64,000 nucleotides of DNA. It comes from Allomesorhizobium camelthorni. GTDB lineage: Bacteria; Pseudomonadota; Alphaproteobacteria; Rhizobiales; Rhizobiaceae. Of the stretch, positions 1-8,788 are shown one piece after another. Within the stretch, counting starts at the first letter, position 1. Each line of letters starts with the position of its first letter. The stretch spans positions 54,143 to 118,142 of the forward strand of contig NZ_JAAKZF010000012.1 in NCBI RefSeq assembly GCF_011045125.1. The letters run 5' to 3'. Position numbers and translations under genes: made by a program. The notes beneath the pieces are model-generated. The model worked only from the letters and a program-made list of their open reading frames with translations. It was not told the origin of the DNA and searched no databases.

Positions 1-111
1 GGCGGCGACTGGGACGAGGCGGATACCGGCTGGTGGGCTTATATCGACAGCGAGACGCAGAAGAAGATTTCGCCGCATAGCTGGGTATCAGCGGAAGAAG
101 ACGACGAATGA
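1..111 (+). CDS. C-terminal end of a hypothetical protein (partial)
   Basis: An open frame enters the window from the left and stops with TGA at 109-111. The 36 residues seen are rich in Asp, Glu and Trp (they begin GGDWDEADTGWW and end AEEDDE). I do not recognise the family. It converges on the small gene at 123-356 with only 11 bases between the two stops. Most of the protein lies outside the window, so no function is proposed. Confidence 0.5.
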   Translation, partial: GGDWDEADTGWWAYIDSETQKKISPHSWVSAEEDDE

Positions 112-122
112 CCGCTGAGCGC

Positions 123-356
123 TCAGCTCTTTTGTTCCAGGGCAAGCTCGCCAGCCCCATTGTTGTTCGGTTTCAGCAACAGGCCGCGGATTTCCGCCAG
201 CGCAGCGTCGGCCGCCGCCAGACGGGCACGGTTGCGCGGCGTCAACAGATCGGGCCGCTGCAGCTTCAGGCGCGCCGTGGCGTAGGCGGCGAGTTGGGCG
301 GCATGGACGCGGGAAAGTTCGCGGAGCGCTTTCTCACCGGTGTAGGGCGACGGCAT
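123..356 (-). CDS. Small hypothetical protein, 77 aa
   Basis: A 77-residue, Ala/Leu/Arg-rich, mostly helical protein with no signal peptide, membrane segment or cysteine. The ATG at 356 is supported by a strong ribosome-binding site (AAGGAG about 9 bases upstream), which argues for a real gene and not a shadow frame. It has no obvious operon partner: the next gene upstream, the dipeptidase, runs the other way. Family not recognised. Confidence 0.55.
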   Translation of the reverse strand: MPSPYTGEKALRELSRVHAAQLAAYATARLKLQRPDLLTPRNRARLAAADAALAEIRGLLLKPNNNGAGELALEQKS

Positions 357-585
357 TGCGGTTCTCCTTCGATCGCCAACGTCCGATTTCGTACAAAGTT
401 TCGTCGCAACCGAAAGCTTGGTTAAGAAAACCGTAACCGTTCGGCCGATGACATTTCGCCCCGCCCCTCGCCGGCCTTGGCCCTGCCGAAGACCGCTCCT
501 GTTGGTCCAGCGGCGTGGAGAGTGGTTTGTTACTTGATCTTGGGCGAGCCATTTGCATCATCGCGAGCCAAAAGACGGGGTTTTG

Positions 586-1647
586 ATGCAAGCGATTTTC
601 GACGGCCATAACGACGTTCTGCTCCGCCTCTGGAACCGCCGCAAGGAAGGTGCCGATCCGGTAGCGGATATGAGCGGCGGGGTGGCGGCCGGCCATATCG
701 ACCTGCCACGCGCACGTGCCGGCGGCCTGGTCGGCGGTCTTTGCGCCATATACATCCCGTCCGGCGGCCTGGTGCTCGACCAACCCAAGGCAGATGGACG
801 CTACGCGACGCCGCTTTCCAAACCGCTGGAGCGCGCGCCGTCGCTTGATATAGCCATCGAAATGACCGCGATCGCCTTGCAGTTGGAACGCGCCGGCTGC
901 TGGAAGCTCTGCAGGTCGAGCGCAGATATCGACGCGGCCATGGTCGGCGAAAAATTCGCCGCCGTGCTGCACATGGAAGGCTGCGAGGCTATCGGCGAGG
1001 ATCTGGCCGCGCTGGAGGTGTTCTACGCTGCGGGGCTGCGCTCGCTCGGCCCGGTCTGGAGCCGCAACAACATCTTCGCGCATGGCGTGCCCTTCGCCTA
1101 TCCGATGAGCCCCGATACCGGGCCCGGCCTGACCGATGCCGGCCGCGCGCTCGTGCGCGAATGCAACCGCATCGGCATCCTGATCGACCTGTCGCACATC
1201 ACCGAGAAGGGCTTCTGGGACGTGGCCGAGCTCAGCGATCAACCGCTGGTGGCCAGCCATTCGAACGCCCACGCCCTCGTGCCCGTCGCCCGCAACCTCA
1301 CCGACCGGCAACTCGACGCCATTCGCGAAAGCAAAGGCCTGGTCGGCCTGAACTTCGCCGTCACCATGCTGCGCGCCGACGGCCGCGAAAACGCAGACAC
1401 GCCCATCAGCGAGATGGTTCGCCACATCGACTACCTCGTCGGCCGGCTCGGCATCGACGGGGTGGCGATCGGATCGGACTTCGACGGCGCGCTGATCCCC
1501 AGGGAAATCGGCGACGCAAGTGGGCTTCAGAACCTCGTTGCCGGACTGAAAAGCGCCGGATATGGTGACGCCGATCTCGCGAAAATCTGCCGCGAAAACT
1601 GGTTCAGGGTGCTGCGTTCCGCATGGAAGGAGCATCCGGCGAACTGA
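586..1647 (+). CDS. Membrane dipeptidase family protein (peptidase M19)
   Basis: A zinc dipeptidase of the renal dipeptidase family, 353 aa, predicted to cleave dipeptides. The family's metal and catalytic residues can be placed by eye: H8 and D10 in DGHND, E131 in HMEGCEA, H204 in DLSHI, H225 in ASHSNAH and D298 in GSDFDGA. The ATG at 586 is chosen because homologues begin just before the DGHND motif; an in-frame ATG at 553 would add 11 unlikely residues. It lies 43 bases ahead of a peptide ABC importer, so imported dipeptides are the likely substrate. No signal peptide is seen, which fits a cytoplasmic enzyme. Confidence 0.9.
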   Translation: MQAIFDGHNDVLLRLWNRRKEGADPVADMSGGVAAGHIDLPRARAGGLVGGLCAIYIPSGGLVLDQPKADGRYATPLSKPLERAPSLDIAIEMTAIALQLERAGCWKLCRSSADIDAAMVGEKFAAVLHMEGCEAIGEDLAALEVFYAAGLRSLGPVWSRNNIFAHGVPFAYPMSPDTGPGLTDAGRALVRECNRIGILIDLSHITEKGFWDVAELSDQPLVASHSNAHALVPVARNLTDRQLDAIRESKGLVGLNFAVTMLRADGRENADTPISEMVRHIDYLVGRLGIDGVAIGSDFDGALIPREIGDASGLQNLVAGLKSAGYGDADLAKICRENWFRVLRSAWKEHPAN

Positions 1648-1690
1648 TCCAAAGACAAAAACTCGTCAACAAAAACAGGGAACAGCCAAA

Positions 1691-3334
1691 ATGATGATGG
1701 GAAAGATCAACGGACGCTTTCGCGTTCTCCTCGCAGGCGCCGCGCTTTCGGCGCTGGTTTTCGCAGGTGCGCCTGCATATGCAGAAACGCCGGCCGACAC
1801 TCTGGTCCTCGCCTGGGCGATCGACGACATCATCACCCTGGACCCGGCCGAATCCTTCGAGATCAGCGCCGGCGAGATGATGGGCAACAGCTACGACCGG
1901 CTGGTGCGCTTCGATCCGGCCGATCCGTCGAACATCTATGGCGACATCGCCGAAAGCTGGACGGTTTCGGACGACGGCAAGACCTTCACCTTCAAGATCA
2001 AGCCCGGCCTGAAATTCGCTTCGGGCAATCCCGTGACCGCCGAGGACGTCGCCTTTTCGATCCAGCGCGTCGTCAAGCTTGACAAGAGCCCGGCTTTCAT
2101 CCTGACCCAGTTCGGCCTGACCAAGGACAATGTCGACGAGAACGCCAAGGCGACAGACGCCAGCACCTTCGTCTTCGTCACCGACCAGGCCTATGCGCCG
2201 ACTTTCGTGCTGAACTGCCTGACTTCCAACCCCGCCGCGGTGGTCGACAAGAAGCTGGTGCTCGAGCATGTCGAGGCGGTGACGCCCAGCGAAGAGAACA
2301 AGTTCGACAATGATTTCGGCTACGCCTGGCTGAAGACCAATTACGCGGGCTCGGGCCCGATGAAGATCCGCGACTGGCGCGCCAACGAGATCCTGGTGCT
2401 GGAGCGCAACGACAATTATTACGGCGACAAGGCTCCGCTCGCCCGCGTCATCTACCGGCACGTCAAGGAGAGCGCCACGCAGCGCCTGATGCTTGAGAGC
2501 GGCGACATCGACATCGCCCGCAACCTCTCGCCCAACGATCTCGACGCCGTCAGCGCGAACGAGAACCTCGCCGTCACCTCGACGCCGAAAGGCACCGTCT
2601 ATTACATCAGCCTGAACCAGAAGAACGAAACGCTGGCCAAGCCGGAAGTGCGTCAGGCCTTCAAATATCTGGTCGACTACGACGCTATCGGCGAAACACT
2701 GATCAAGGGCATCGGCGAAATCAACCAAACCTTCCTGCCCAAGGGCATGCTGGGATGGGCCGACGACAAGCCGTTCACGCTCGACGTGGCCAAGGCCAAG
2801 GAGCTGCTTGCGGCCGCCGGCGTCCCCGAGGGGTTCTCGGTGACCATGGACGTCCGCAACACGCAGCCGGTCACCGGCATCGCGGAATCCTTCCAGCAGT
2901 CGCTGGCCGAGGCCGGAATCAAGATGGAAATCATCCCCGGCGACGGCAAGCAGACGCTGACCAAATACCGCGCCCGCAACCACGACATGTATATCGGCCA
3001 GTGGGGCGTCGACTATTGGGATCCGCATTCCAACGCCGACACCTTCACCTCCAATCCGGACAATGCCGACGACGCCAGCTCCAAAACCCTGGCCTGGCGC
3101 AACGCCTGGGACATCCCGGAATTGACCGCCGAAACCAAATCCGCCGTGGTCGAGCCGGATTCGGCCAAGCGCGTCGAGATCTACAAGAGCTTGCAGAAGA
3201 AGTTCGCCGACACCAGCCCTTTCGTCATGATCTTTCAGCAGACGGAAGTGGCGGGCATGAGCAAGGCCGTGCAGAACTTCAAGCTCGGACCGTCGTCCGA
3301 CACCACCTATGTCTACAAGGTTTCGAAGAACTGA
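1691..3334 (+). CDS. Peptide ABC transporter, periplasmic substrate-binding protein
   Basis: A 547-aa solute-binding protein of the DppA/OppA family (SBP_bac_5). A signal peptide of about 32 residues ends in APAYA before ETPADTLVLAWAID. The family hallmark near the start of the mature protein, where the ligand domain declares charge-rich segments such as AESWTVSDDGKTFTFKIKPG, is clear. The start is the first ATG of an ATGATGATG run. It is the first gene of the importer and follows the dipeptidase, so di- or short peptides are the probable ligand; D,D-dipeptides or other small amphiphiles remain possible. Confidence 0.92.
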   Translation: MMMGKINGRFRVLLAGAALSALVFAGAPAYAETPADTLVLAWAIDDIITLDPAESFEISAGEMMGNSYDRLVRFDPADPSNIYGDIAESWTVSDDGKTFTFKIKPGLKFASGNPVTAEDVAFSIQRVVKLDKSPAFILTQFGLTKDNVDENAKATDASTFVFVTDQAYAPTFVLNCLTSNPAAVVDKKLVLEHVEAVTPSEENKFDNDFGYAWLKTNYAGSGPMKIRDWRANEILVLERNDNYYGDKAPLARVIYRHVKESATQRLMLESGDIDIARNLSPNDLDAVSANENLAVTSTPKGTVYYISLNQKNETLAKPEVRQAFKYLVDYDAIGETLIKGIGEINQTFLPKGMLGWADDKPFTLDVAKAKELLAAAGVPEGFSVTMDVRNTQPVTGIAESFQQSLAEAGIKMEIIPGDGKQTLTKYRARNHDMYIGQWGVDYWDPHSNADTFTSNPDNADDASSKTLAWRNAWDIPELTAETKSAVVEPDSAKRVEIYKSLQKKFADTSPFVMIFQQTEVAGMSKAVQNFKLGPSSDTTYVYKVSKN

Positions 3335-3350
3335 TCTGAAGTAAAACTTC

Positions 3351-4412
3351 GTGACTGTCGTTGAGATCCCGACCAAGAGCGGGCGCAATCGCGCCCGGTC
3401 TTGGTCGATGTCGATCGGGCGCTTCCTGATCATCGTCGCCACCACCTATCTCGGCCTGCTCGCGGTCACCTTCTTCATCGGCCGGGTCATCCCGATCGAC
3501 CCCGTGCTGGCCATCGTCGGCGATCGCGCGCCGGCCCATGTCATCGAGCGGACGCGCGAGGAAATGGGCCTCAACCTGCCCTACTGGCAGCAGTTCCTCC
3601 TCTACGTTAAAGGCGTGTTCCAAGGCGATTTCGGCCGCTCCGTGCTGACCACCAACCCGGTCATGGAGGACATCCGCCGTGTCTTTCCGGCGACTGTCGA
3701 ACTGGCGACGCTCGGCACGCTGATTGGCGCGCTGATCGGCGTGCCCTTGGGCGTGCTCGCCGCCGTCAAGCGCGGCAGCGTCACCGACCAGATCGTGCGC
3801 GTCATCGGCCTTATCGGCTATTCCGTGCCGATCTTCTGGCTCGGCCTGCTGGCGCTGCTGGTGTTCTACGCCAGGCTGCGCTGGACCGCCGGGCCGGGCC
3901 GCATCGACGTCGTCTTCGAATACACTTTCACCCCGATCACCGGCTTTTATCTGCTCGACTCGATCCTGCGGCGCGACTGGGCTGCGTTTCGCGACATCTT
4001 CGCCCACATCGTCCTGCCCGCCTCGCTACTCGGATATTTCTCGCTCGCCTATATCAGCCGCATGACGCGCTCCTTCATGCTGAACGAACTCAGCCAGGAG
4101 TACATCGTGGCGGCCCGCGCCAAGGGGCTCAGCGAAACGCGCATCATCTGGGCCCACGCGCTTCGCAACGCCGCCGTGCCCCTGGTCACGGTGATAGCTC
4201 TCTCCTATGCCGGGCTTCTCGAAGGCTCCGTGCTGACCGAGACGGTATTCGCCTGGCCGGGCCTCGGGCTCTACATCACGGACTCGCTGCAGAACGCCGA
4301 CATGAATGCCGTGCTGGGCGGCACCATCGTCATCGGTTCGGTGTTCATCGGCATCAACCTGTTTGCCGATCTGCTTTACCGCACGCTCGATCCAAGGACG
4401 CGAAACGCATGA
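3351..4412 (+). CDS. Peptide ABC transporter permease (DppB-like)
   Basis: A 353-aa inner-membrane permease of the DppB/OppB type with six predicted membrane segments. The characteristic N-terminal block (DPVLAIVGDRAPAHVIERTREEMGL) and the EAA-type cytoplasmic loop near YIVAARAKGLSETRIIWAHALRNA, which contacts the ATPases, are both present. The start is a GTG 16 bases after the binding-protein stop; an ATG at 3408 would cut 19 residues before the first helix. It shares an ATGA overlap with the next permease gene, so the two are translationally coupled. Confidence 0.92.
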   Translation: MTVVEIPTKSGRNRARSWSMSIGRFLIIVATTYLGLLAVTFFIGRVIPIDPVLAIVGDRAPAHVIERTREEMGLNLPYWQQFLLYVKGVFQGDFGRSVLTTNPVMEDIRRVFPATVELATLGTLIGALIGVPLGVLAAVKRGSVTDQIVRVIGLIGYSVPIFWLGLLALLVFYARLRWTAGPGRIDVVFEYTFTPITGFYLLDSILRRDWAAFRDIFAHIVLPASLLGYFSLAYISRMTRSFMLNELSQEYIVAARAKGLSETRIIWAHALRNAAVPLVTVIALSYAGLLEGSVLTETVFAWPGLGLYITDSLQNADMNAVLGGTIVIGSVFIGINLFADLLYRTLDPRTRNA

Positions 4413-5326
4413 GTCTCGCCACGATGACCCGCCGCGATTGGCTGCTCAGCGAGCGGCCGCAATCGCGTATGCAGGCAAGGCTCGGGCGCACCTATGTCAC
4501 CTGGCGGCGCTTTTCGGCCAACCGGCTGGCGCTGGCCGGGCTTGCCATAATCGTCGCGCTTCTGATCGTCGCCGCACTTGCCGATGTGATCTCCCCTCAT
4601 TCGCCGGTCATCGGCGACCTGCGCGGCTCGCGCCTGCTTCCGCCCGGCCCGGAGCACTGGCTCGGCACCGACGGCCAGGGTCGCGATATTCTTTCCCGGC
4701 TGATCCATGGTTCGCGGCTGACGCTGTTCGTCGTCGTTCTCGTCGCCATCATCGCCGCGCCGGTCGGGCTGCTGGTGGGAACCGTCGCCGGCTATGCCGG
4801 CGGCTGGACCGACGCGATCCTGATGCGCATCACCGACATTTTTCTCGCCTTTCCCAAGCTGATCCTGGCGCTGGCCTTCGTCGCAGCGCTCGGGCCGGGC
4901 ATCGAAAACGCAGTGCTGGCCATCGCCATCACCTCGTGGCCGCCCTATGCCCGCATCGCGCGCGCCGAAACAATGACGGTACGCAATTCGGACTATATCG
5001 CCGCCGTCCGGCTGATGGGCGCTTCGCCCTTGCGCATCGTCATCCTCCACATCATGCCGCTCTGCATTTCCTCGCTCATCGTGCGCGTCACTCTCGACAT
5101 GGCCGGCATCATCCTGACCGCTGCCGGGCTCGGCTTTCTCGGCCTCGGCGCGCAGCCGCCGCTGCCCGAATGGGGCGCGATGATCGCCGACGGCCGGCGC
5201 TTCATTCTCGACCAGTGGTGGGTGGCGGCGGCGCCCGGCGCGGCGATCCTGATCGTCAGCCTCGGCTTCAACCTGCTCGGCGACGGGCTGCGCGACGCTC
5301 TCGACCCGCGAGGCGGCGGCCAATGA
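4409..5326 (+). CDS. Peptide ABC transporter permease (DppC-like)
   Basis: A 305-aa partner permease of the DppC/OppC type. It has a long cytoplasmic N-terminus, a first helix at about residues 36-58, the HWLGTDGQGRDILSRL segment typical of DppC, and an EAA loop at SDYIAAVRLMGASPLRIVILHI. The gene starts inside the stop of the DppB-like gene (ATGA) and overlaps the following ATPase gene in the same way (ATGA at 5323), so permeases and ATPases are probably made from one transcript in fixed ratio. Confidence 0.92.
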   Translation: MSLATMTRRDWLLSERPQSRMQARLGRTYVTWRRFSANRLALAGLAIIVALLIVAALADVISPHSPVIGDLRGSRLLPPGPEHWLGTDGQGRDILSRLIHGSRLTLFVVVLVAIIAAPVGLLVGTVAGYAGGWTDAILMRITDIFLAFPKLILALAFVAALGPGIENAVLAIAITSWPPYARIARAETMTVRNSDYIAAVRLMGASPLRIVILHIMPLCISSLIVRVTLDMAGIILTAAGLGFLGLGAQPPLPEWGAMIADGRRFILDQWWVAAAPGAAILIVSLGFNLLGDGLRDALDPRGGGQ

Positions 5327-6156
5327 GCACAATGCTCGCCGTGGAAAATCTGAGCGTCAGCTTCCCGACGAGAACCGGGATGATCGAGGCGGTGCGCGGC
5401 ATCTCCTTCTCGCTCGGCCGCGAGCGGCTGGGCATTGTCGGCGAATCCGGCTCGGGAAAATCGCAGACCGGCCGCGCGATCATGGGGCTGACGCCGCCCA
5501 ACGCGCTGATTTCCGCCGACAGTCTCGAATTCGACGGCATCGACCTCCTGAACGCACCGCCGCAATTGCGCCGCGACCTGCGCGGCAACCGCATCGCCAT
5601 GATCCTGCAGGATCCGAAATACTCGCTGAACCCGGTGATGAGCATTGGCCGCCAGATCGTCGAGACCTTGCGCACGCATGGGAATGTCGGCAAGGCGGAG
5701 GCGCGCGACCGGGCGCTCGCCATGCTGGAAGCCGTGCAGATCAGGGATGCGCGGCGCGTCTACGACCTTTACCCGCACGAGGTTTCCGGCGGCATGGGGC
5801 AACGCGCCATGATCGCAATGATGCTGATCGCCGGCCCGGAACTGCTCATCGCCGACGAGCCGACATCGGCGCTCGATGTGACGGTGCAACTCGACATACT
5901 CGGCATTCTCGACCGGCTGGTGCGCGAGCGCGGCATGGGGCTGATCTTCATCTCGCACGATCTGCGCCTCGTGTCGTCCTTCTGCGACCGGGTCATCGTC
6001 ATGTATGCCGGCAGGATCGTCGAGGAACTGCCCGCGACCGAACTCGCCAATGCCGAGCATCCCTATACGCGCGGGCTCCTGAACTGCATGCCCGAGATCG
6101 GCGTCGGCCGCCACCCGCTGCCTGTCCTCGACCGCCGGCCGGAGTGGGCGCTATGA
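5323..6156 (+). CDS. Peptide ABC transporter ATP-binding protein (DppD-like)
   Basis: First of two ATPases energising the peptide importer, 277 aa. Walker A is GESGSGKSQ, the ABC signature is VSGGMGQR (an M replaces the usual Q), and Walker B is LLIADEPTSALD followed by the H-loop SHDLRL. The C-terminal oligopeptide-type extension (HPYTRGLLNCMPEIG) is present but shorter than in many DppD proteins, so the iron-sulphur cysteine cluster of that extension is not obvious. The ATG at 5323 overlaps the previous stop; a longer frame reading back to 4306 is not translated. Confidence 0.9.
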   Translation: MSTMLAVENLSVSFPTRTGMIEAVRGISFSLGRERLGIVGESGSGKSQTGRAIMGLTPPNALISADSLEFDGIDLLNAPPQLRRDLRGNRIAMILQDPKYSLNPVMSIGRQIVETLRTHGNVGKAEARDRALAMLEAVQIRDARRVYDLYPHEVSGGMGQRAMIAMMLIAGPELLIADEPTSALDVTVQLDILGILDRLVRERGMGLIFISHDLRLVSSFCDRVIVMYAGRIVEELPATELANAEHPYTRGLLNCMPEIGVGRHPLPVLDRRPEWAL

Positions 6157-6902
6157 ATTCTGCGCTCAGCATCGACCGGCTCGAGGTCGCCTACGATCAT
6201 TTCCGGGCGCTGAAGGGCGTCAGCCTCGATGTCGCCGCCGGCGAATCCTTCGGCCTGGTCGGCGAATCCGGCTCGGGAAAATCGACGCTGCTGCGCGCCG
6301 TCGCCGGCCTCGCGCCGGTCAGCGGCGGCACGATCATCGTCAACGGCGAAAAGCTCGGCGACAGGCGCGACAAGGCGTTCTACCGCGAGGTCCAGATGGT
6401 GTTCCAGGATCCGTACGGCTCGCTGCATCCGCGCCAGACCGTCGACCGGCTGCTGCTGGAGCCGCTGGTCATCCATGGATTCAAGGACATCGAGCCGCGT
6501 ATCATCCGCGCCCTGGACGAGGTCGGCCTGGGTTCAGGTTTCCGCTTCCGCTATTCGCACCAGCTCTCAGGCGGCCAACGCCAGCGCGTGGCGATCGCGC
6601 GGGCGCTGATTCTCGAACCGTCGATCCTGCTTCTCGACGAGCCGACTTCGGCGCTCGACGCCTCGGTGCAGGCCGAGGTGCTGAACCTCTTGGAACAGGT
6701 GCGCCGCGACCGCCGCCTGACCTTCGTGATGGTCAGCCACGACCTCGCGGTGATCACCCATATGTGCGACCGGCTGATGGTCATGCAGGATGGCGAGGAG
6801 GTCGAGCGGCTTTCAGCGCCCGATCTCTCGGCGCGCCGGGTCACCAAAGATTATACGCGCAACCTTTTGGTCGCCTCTGAAGGCTTTCGCCGGACTGCCT
6901 GA
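6153..6902 (+). CDS. Peptide ABC transporter ATP-binding protein (DppF-like)
   Basis: Second ATPase of the importer, 249 aa. Walker A is GESGSGKST, the signature LSGGQRQR, Walker B ILLLDEPTSALD, and the H-loop SHDLAV. The ATG at 6153 gives the same ATGA overlap seen between the earlier genes and is preferred over an ATG nine bases upstream. At 249 residues it is shorter than typical DppF (about 320), having only a brief C-terminal tail (TKDYTRNLLVA). It closes the importer; about 130 bases without a clear terminator follow. Confidence 0.9.
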   Translation: MNSALSIDRLEVAYDHFRALKGVSLDVAAGESFGLVGESGSGKSTLLRAVAGLAPVSGGTIIVNGEKLGDRRDKAFYREVQMVFQDPYGSLHPRQTVDRLLLEPLVIHGFKDIEPRIIRALDEVGLGSGFRFRYSHQLSGGQRQRVAIARALILEPSILLLDEPTSALDASVQAEVLNLLEQVRRDRRLTFVMVSHDLAVITHMCDRLMVMQDGEEVERLSAPDLSARRVTKDYTRNLLVASEGFRRTA

Positions 6903-7030
6903 AAGCCGCAGGAAAAGACGTTTCATCTGTGGGTTTTCTCTGTCCGTTCGCACATCCGCGTTGCCGTGGTGATAAGCAGGGCGGCAAGTTCGGCCCGACC
7001 GAGTCTCGGCCAACAACACAAGAGCGGAAT

Positions 7031-7066
7031 ATGACAATGCTTGCGCGGGCCGGAAAATCCGCATGA
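7031..7066 (+). CDS. Possible 11-codon leader ORF overlapping the HerA-like gene
   Basis: ATG at 7031, preceded by a plausible GAGCGGA ribosome-binding site, opens an 11-residue frame (MTMLARAGKSA) whose TGA overlaps the ATG of the ATPase gene as ATGA. Such an arrangement could couple translation of the downstream gene, whose own ribosome-binding site is poor. It may equally be chance; no homology can be judged at this length. Confidence 0.2.
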   Translation: MTMLARAGKSA

Positions 7067-8574
7067 AAGTCGGCATCGACATGGGGGCGACGTCCACCGG
7101 GACGGCGGCGACGCTCGATCTCGAGGAACTCTTGGCGACGCGCCTTCTCGTCCAGGGCAATTCCGGCTCAGGCAAGTCGCATCTGCTGCGCCGCCTGCTC
7201 GAACAGAGCGCGCCCTGGGTGCAGCAATGCGTCATCGACCCGGAAGGCGATTTCGTCACGCTGGCGGAAAAGTTCGGCCATGTCGTGGTCGACGCCGCCC
7301 GCACCGAGGCAGAACTCACCCGCATCGCGGCGCGCATCCGCCAGCATCGCGTTTCGGTGGTGCTCAATCTCGAAGGCCTCGATGTCGAGCAGCAAATGCG
7401 CGCCGCCGCTGCCTTTCTCGGCGGACTGTTCGATGCCGAGCGCGACTACTGGTATCCGGTCCTGGTGGTTGTCGACGAGGCGCAGCTCTTTGCGCCGGCG
7501 GTGGCTGGCGAAGTCAGCGACGACGCGCGAAAACTCTCGCTCGGCGCGATGACCAACCTGATGTGCCGCGGCCGCAAGCGCGGGCTTGCCGGCGTGATCG
7601 CCACGCAGCGGCTGGCCAAGCTCGCCAAGAACGTCGCGGCGGAAGCCTCCAATTTCCTGATGGGCCGAACCTTTCTCGACATCGACATGGCGCGCGCCGC
7701 CGACCTGCTCGGCATGGAGCGGAGGCAGGCGGAGATGTTCCGCGATCTCGGCCGCGGCCATTTCGTCGCGCTCGGTCCGGCAATGTCGCGCAGGCCGCTG
7801 CCCATCACCATCGGCACGGTCGAGACCGCGCCGCGCTCGTCGAGTCCCAAGCTGACGCCGCTGCCCGACGCGCCGGAAGACGCGAGCGAACTGATCTTCA
7901 CCCCCGGCCCGGAGGAGCGGCGGCCGATCGTCCGCCGTCCGCCCCCGCCTCCAACGCCGACCTCGACGGCTGACATTCTCGCCCAGTTGTCGCGTCCGAA
8001 ACCCCAGGCGGAACCGGCGGCCGAGCCGCAGTTTCCGGCGATCGACGAGGCCGAGCGCGAGGCGCTGGTCGAGAGCGTGCTGCGTGAAATACTGGAGGAC
8101 GCCGACGCTTCGTTCCGCTCCGACGCCGTGCTCTACCAGGATTTCCTGGTGCGCTGCCGCATTCGCCGCGTGCCGGGTGAGCCTTTGACGCTGCCGGCTT
8201 TCCGGCGAAGATTCGCCGTCGCCCGCGCCGGCGTCGACCAGAAGACGGCTTCCGGCGAAGCCTGGCAGCAGGCGCTGGCGATATCAGAGAGCGTTCCCGA
8301 CGACATACAGGGCGTGTTCCTGCTGGTCGCGCAGGCCGCAATCACCTCAGCACCCTGCCCCTCCGACGCCGAACTGGCGCGCGCCTATGGCAGCCATTCG
8401 GCAAGGCGCGCGCGGCGGCTCCTGACCTATTTCGAGGAGCGCGGGCTCCTGGTGCTGCGCACCGATTTTCGCGGCAACCGCGTCGCCGCCTTTCCCGATC
8501 TCGGCTGCGAGACCGCGCCGGGCGATCCGAACCGGCCGGACGCGGCATTGGACGAGCAACTGGCGGCAGAATAG
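7063..8574 (+). CDS. HerA/FtsK-like ATPase (DUF87 family)
   Basis: A 503-aa P-loop ATPase of the HerA-FtsK superfamily. Walker A is GNSGSGKS at residues 32-39, an acidic patch DPEGDF follows the first strand, and Walker B is VLVVVDEAQLF near residue 135. The motor ends at about residue 245. A proline-rich linker (RRPPPPPTPTSTADI) leads to a C-terminal region of about 180 residues with no motif I recognise. HerA usually works with the nuclease NurA in DNA end processing, but no nuclease gene is adjacent. The role here is unknown; it may act in DNA translocation or be an orphan branch common in this order. Confidence 0.8.
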   Translation: MKVGIDMGATSTGTAATLDLEELLATRLLVQGNSGSGKSHLLRRLLEQSAPWVQQCVIDPEGDFVTLAEKFGHVVVDAARTEAELTRIAARIRQHRVSVVLNLEGLDVEQQMRAAAAFLGGLFDAERDYWYPVLVVVDEAQLFAPAVAGEVSDDARKLSLGAMTNLMCRGRKRGLAGVIATQRLAKLAKNVAAEASNFLMGRTFLDIDMARAADLLGMERRQAEMFRDLGRGHFVALGPAMSRRPLPITIGTVETAPRSSSPKLTPLPDAPEDASELIFTPGPEERRPIVRRPPPPPTPTSTADILAQLSRPKPQAEPAAEPQFPAIDEAEREALVESVLREILEDADASFRSDAVLYQDFLVRCRIRRVPGEPLTLPAFRRRFAVARAGVDQKTASGEAWQQALAISESVPDDIQGVFLLVAQAAITSAPCPSDAELARAYGSHSARRARRLLTYFEERGLLVLRTDFRGNRVAAFPDLGCETAPGDPNRPDAALDEQLAAE

Positions 8575-8615
8575 GCCGGCCGAAAATATGCTGAAGAAAT
8601 TTTTAAAAATCGGCC

Positions 8616-8640
8616 GGAACTTTTTTCGTGCGCGCCGGTT
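8616..8640 (+). promoter_or_regulatory. Candidate EcfG (general stress) promoter of the sRNA candidate
   Basis: GGAAC at 8616-8620 and GTT at 8638-8640 are 17 bases apart, the spacing of promoters read by the alphaproteobacterial stress sigma factor EcfG. The predicted start point, about 7-9 bases further on, falls at the foot of the first hairpin of the RNA candidate. Confidence 0.6.
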
Positions 8641-8646
8641 GTAGCG

Positions 8647-8726
8647 ATGCAGCAGGCATCAGGATCCCCTCCACCAGCCTGTTGCAAGCATAAAAAAGCC
8701 GCCTTCCCCCCGAGGCGGCTTTTTTA
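8647..8726 (+). ncRNA. Candidate stress-induced small RNA, GsrN-like
   Basis: About 80 bases between a candidate EcfG promoter and a strong intrinsic terminator, with no credible reading frame. GCAGCAGGC (8649-8657) can pair with GCCTGTTGC (8677-8685), leaving a 19-base loop that exposes CCCCTCC at 8666-8672; a short single-stranded link then leads into the terminator, whose loop is also C-rich. An exposed C-rich loop is the mark of anti-Shine-Dalgarno sRNAs such as GsrN of Caulobacter, itself EcfG-dependent. The ends are estimates. The identity is inferred from architecture, not from sequence comparison. Confidence 0.5.
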
Positions 8727-8729
8727 TGC
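8688..8729. terminator. Strong bidirectional intrinsic terminator
   Basis: A perfect 17-bp stem (arms 8688-8704 and 8713-8729) encloses an 8-base C-rich loop; AAAAAA on the left arm and TTTTTT on the right arm give a U-tract on both strands. It ends the sRNA candidate on the plus strand and can also end the convergent lipoprotein gene at 8789. Confidence 0.85.
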
Positions 8730-8788
8730 GTCAACGATTTGGCGCAGCGAAAGCTCGAAGCAGATCGTTTTTCAGACTTTGCTGAAAC

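Noticed and set aside
334..1635. Long minus-strand open frame opposite the dipeptidase (433 codons)
   Set aside because: It is the antisense shadow of a GC-rich gene with intact M19 catalytic residues; its protein has no recognisable domain.
1604..3445. 613-codon minus-strand frame opposite the peptide-binding protein
   Set aside because: Shadow of the real gene, which has a signal peptide and family motifs; composition is low-complexity and odd.
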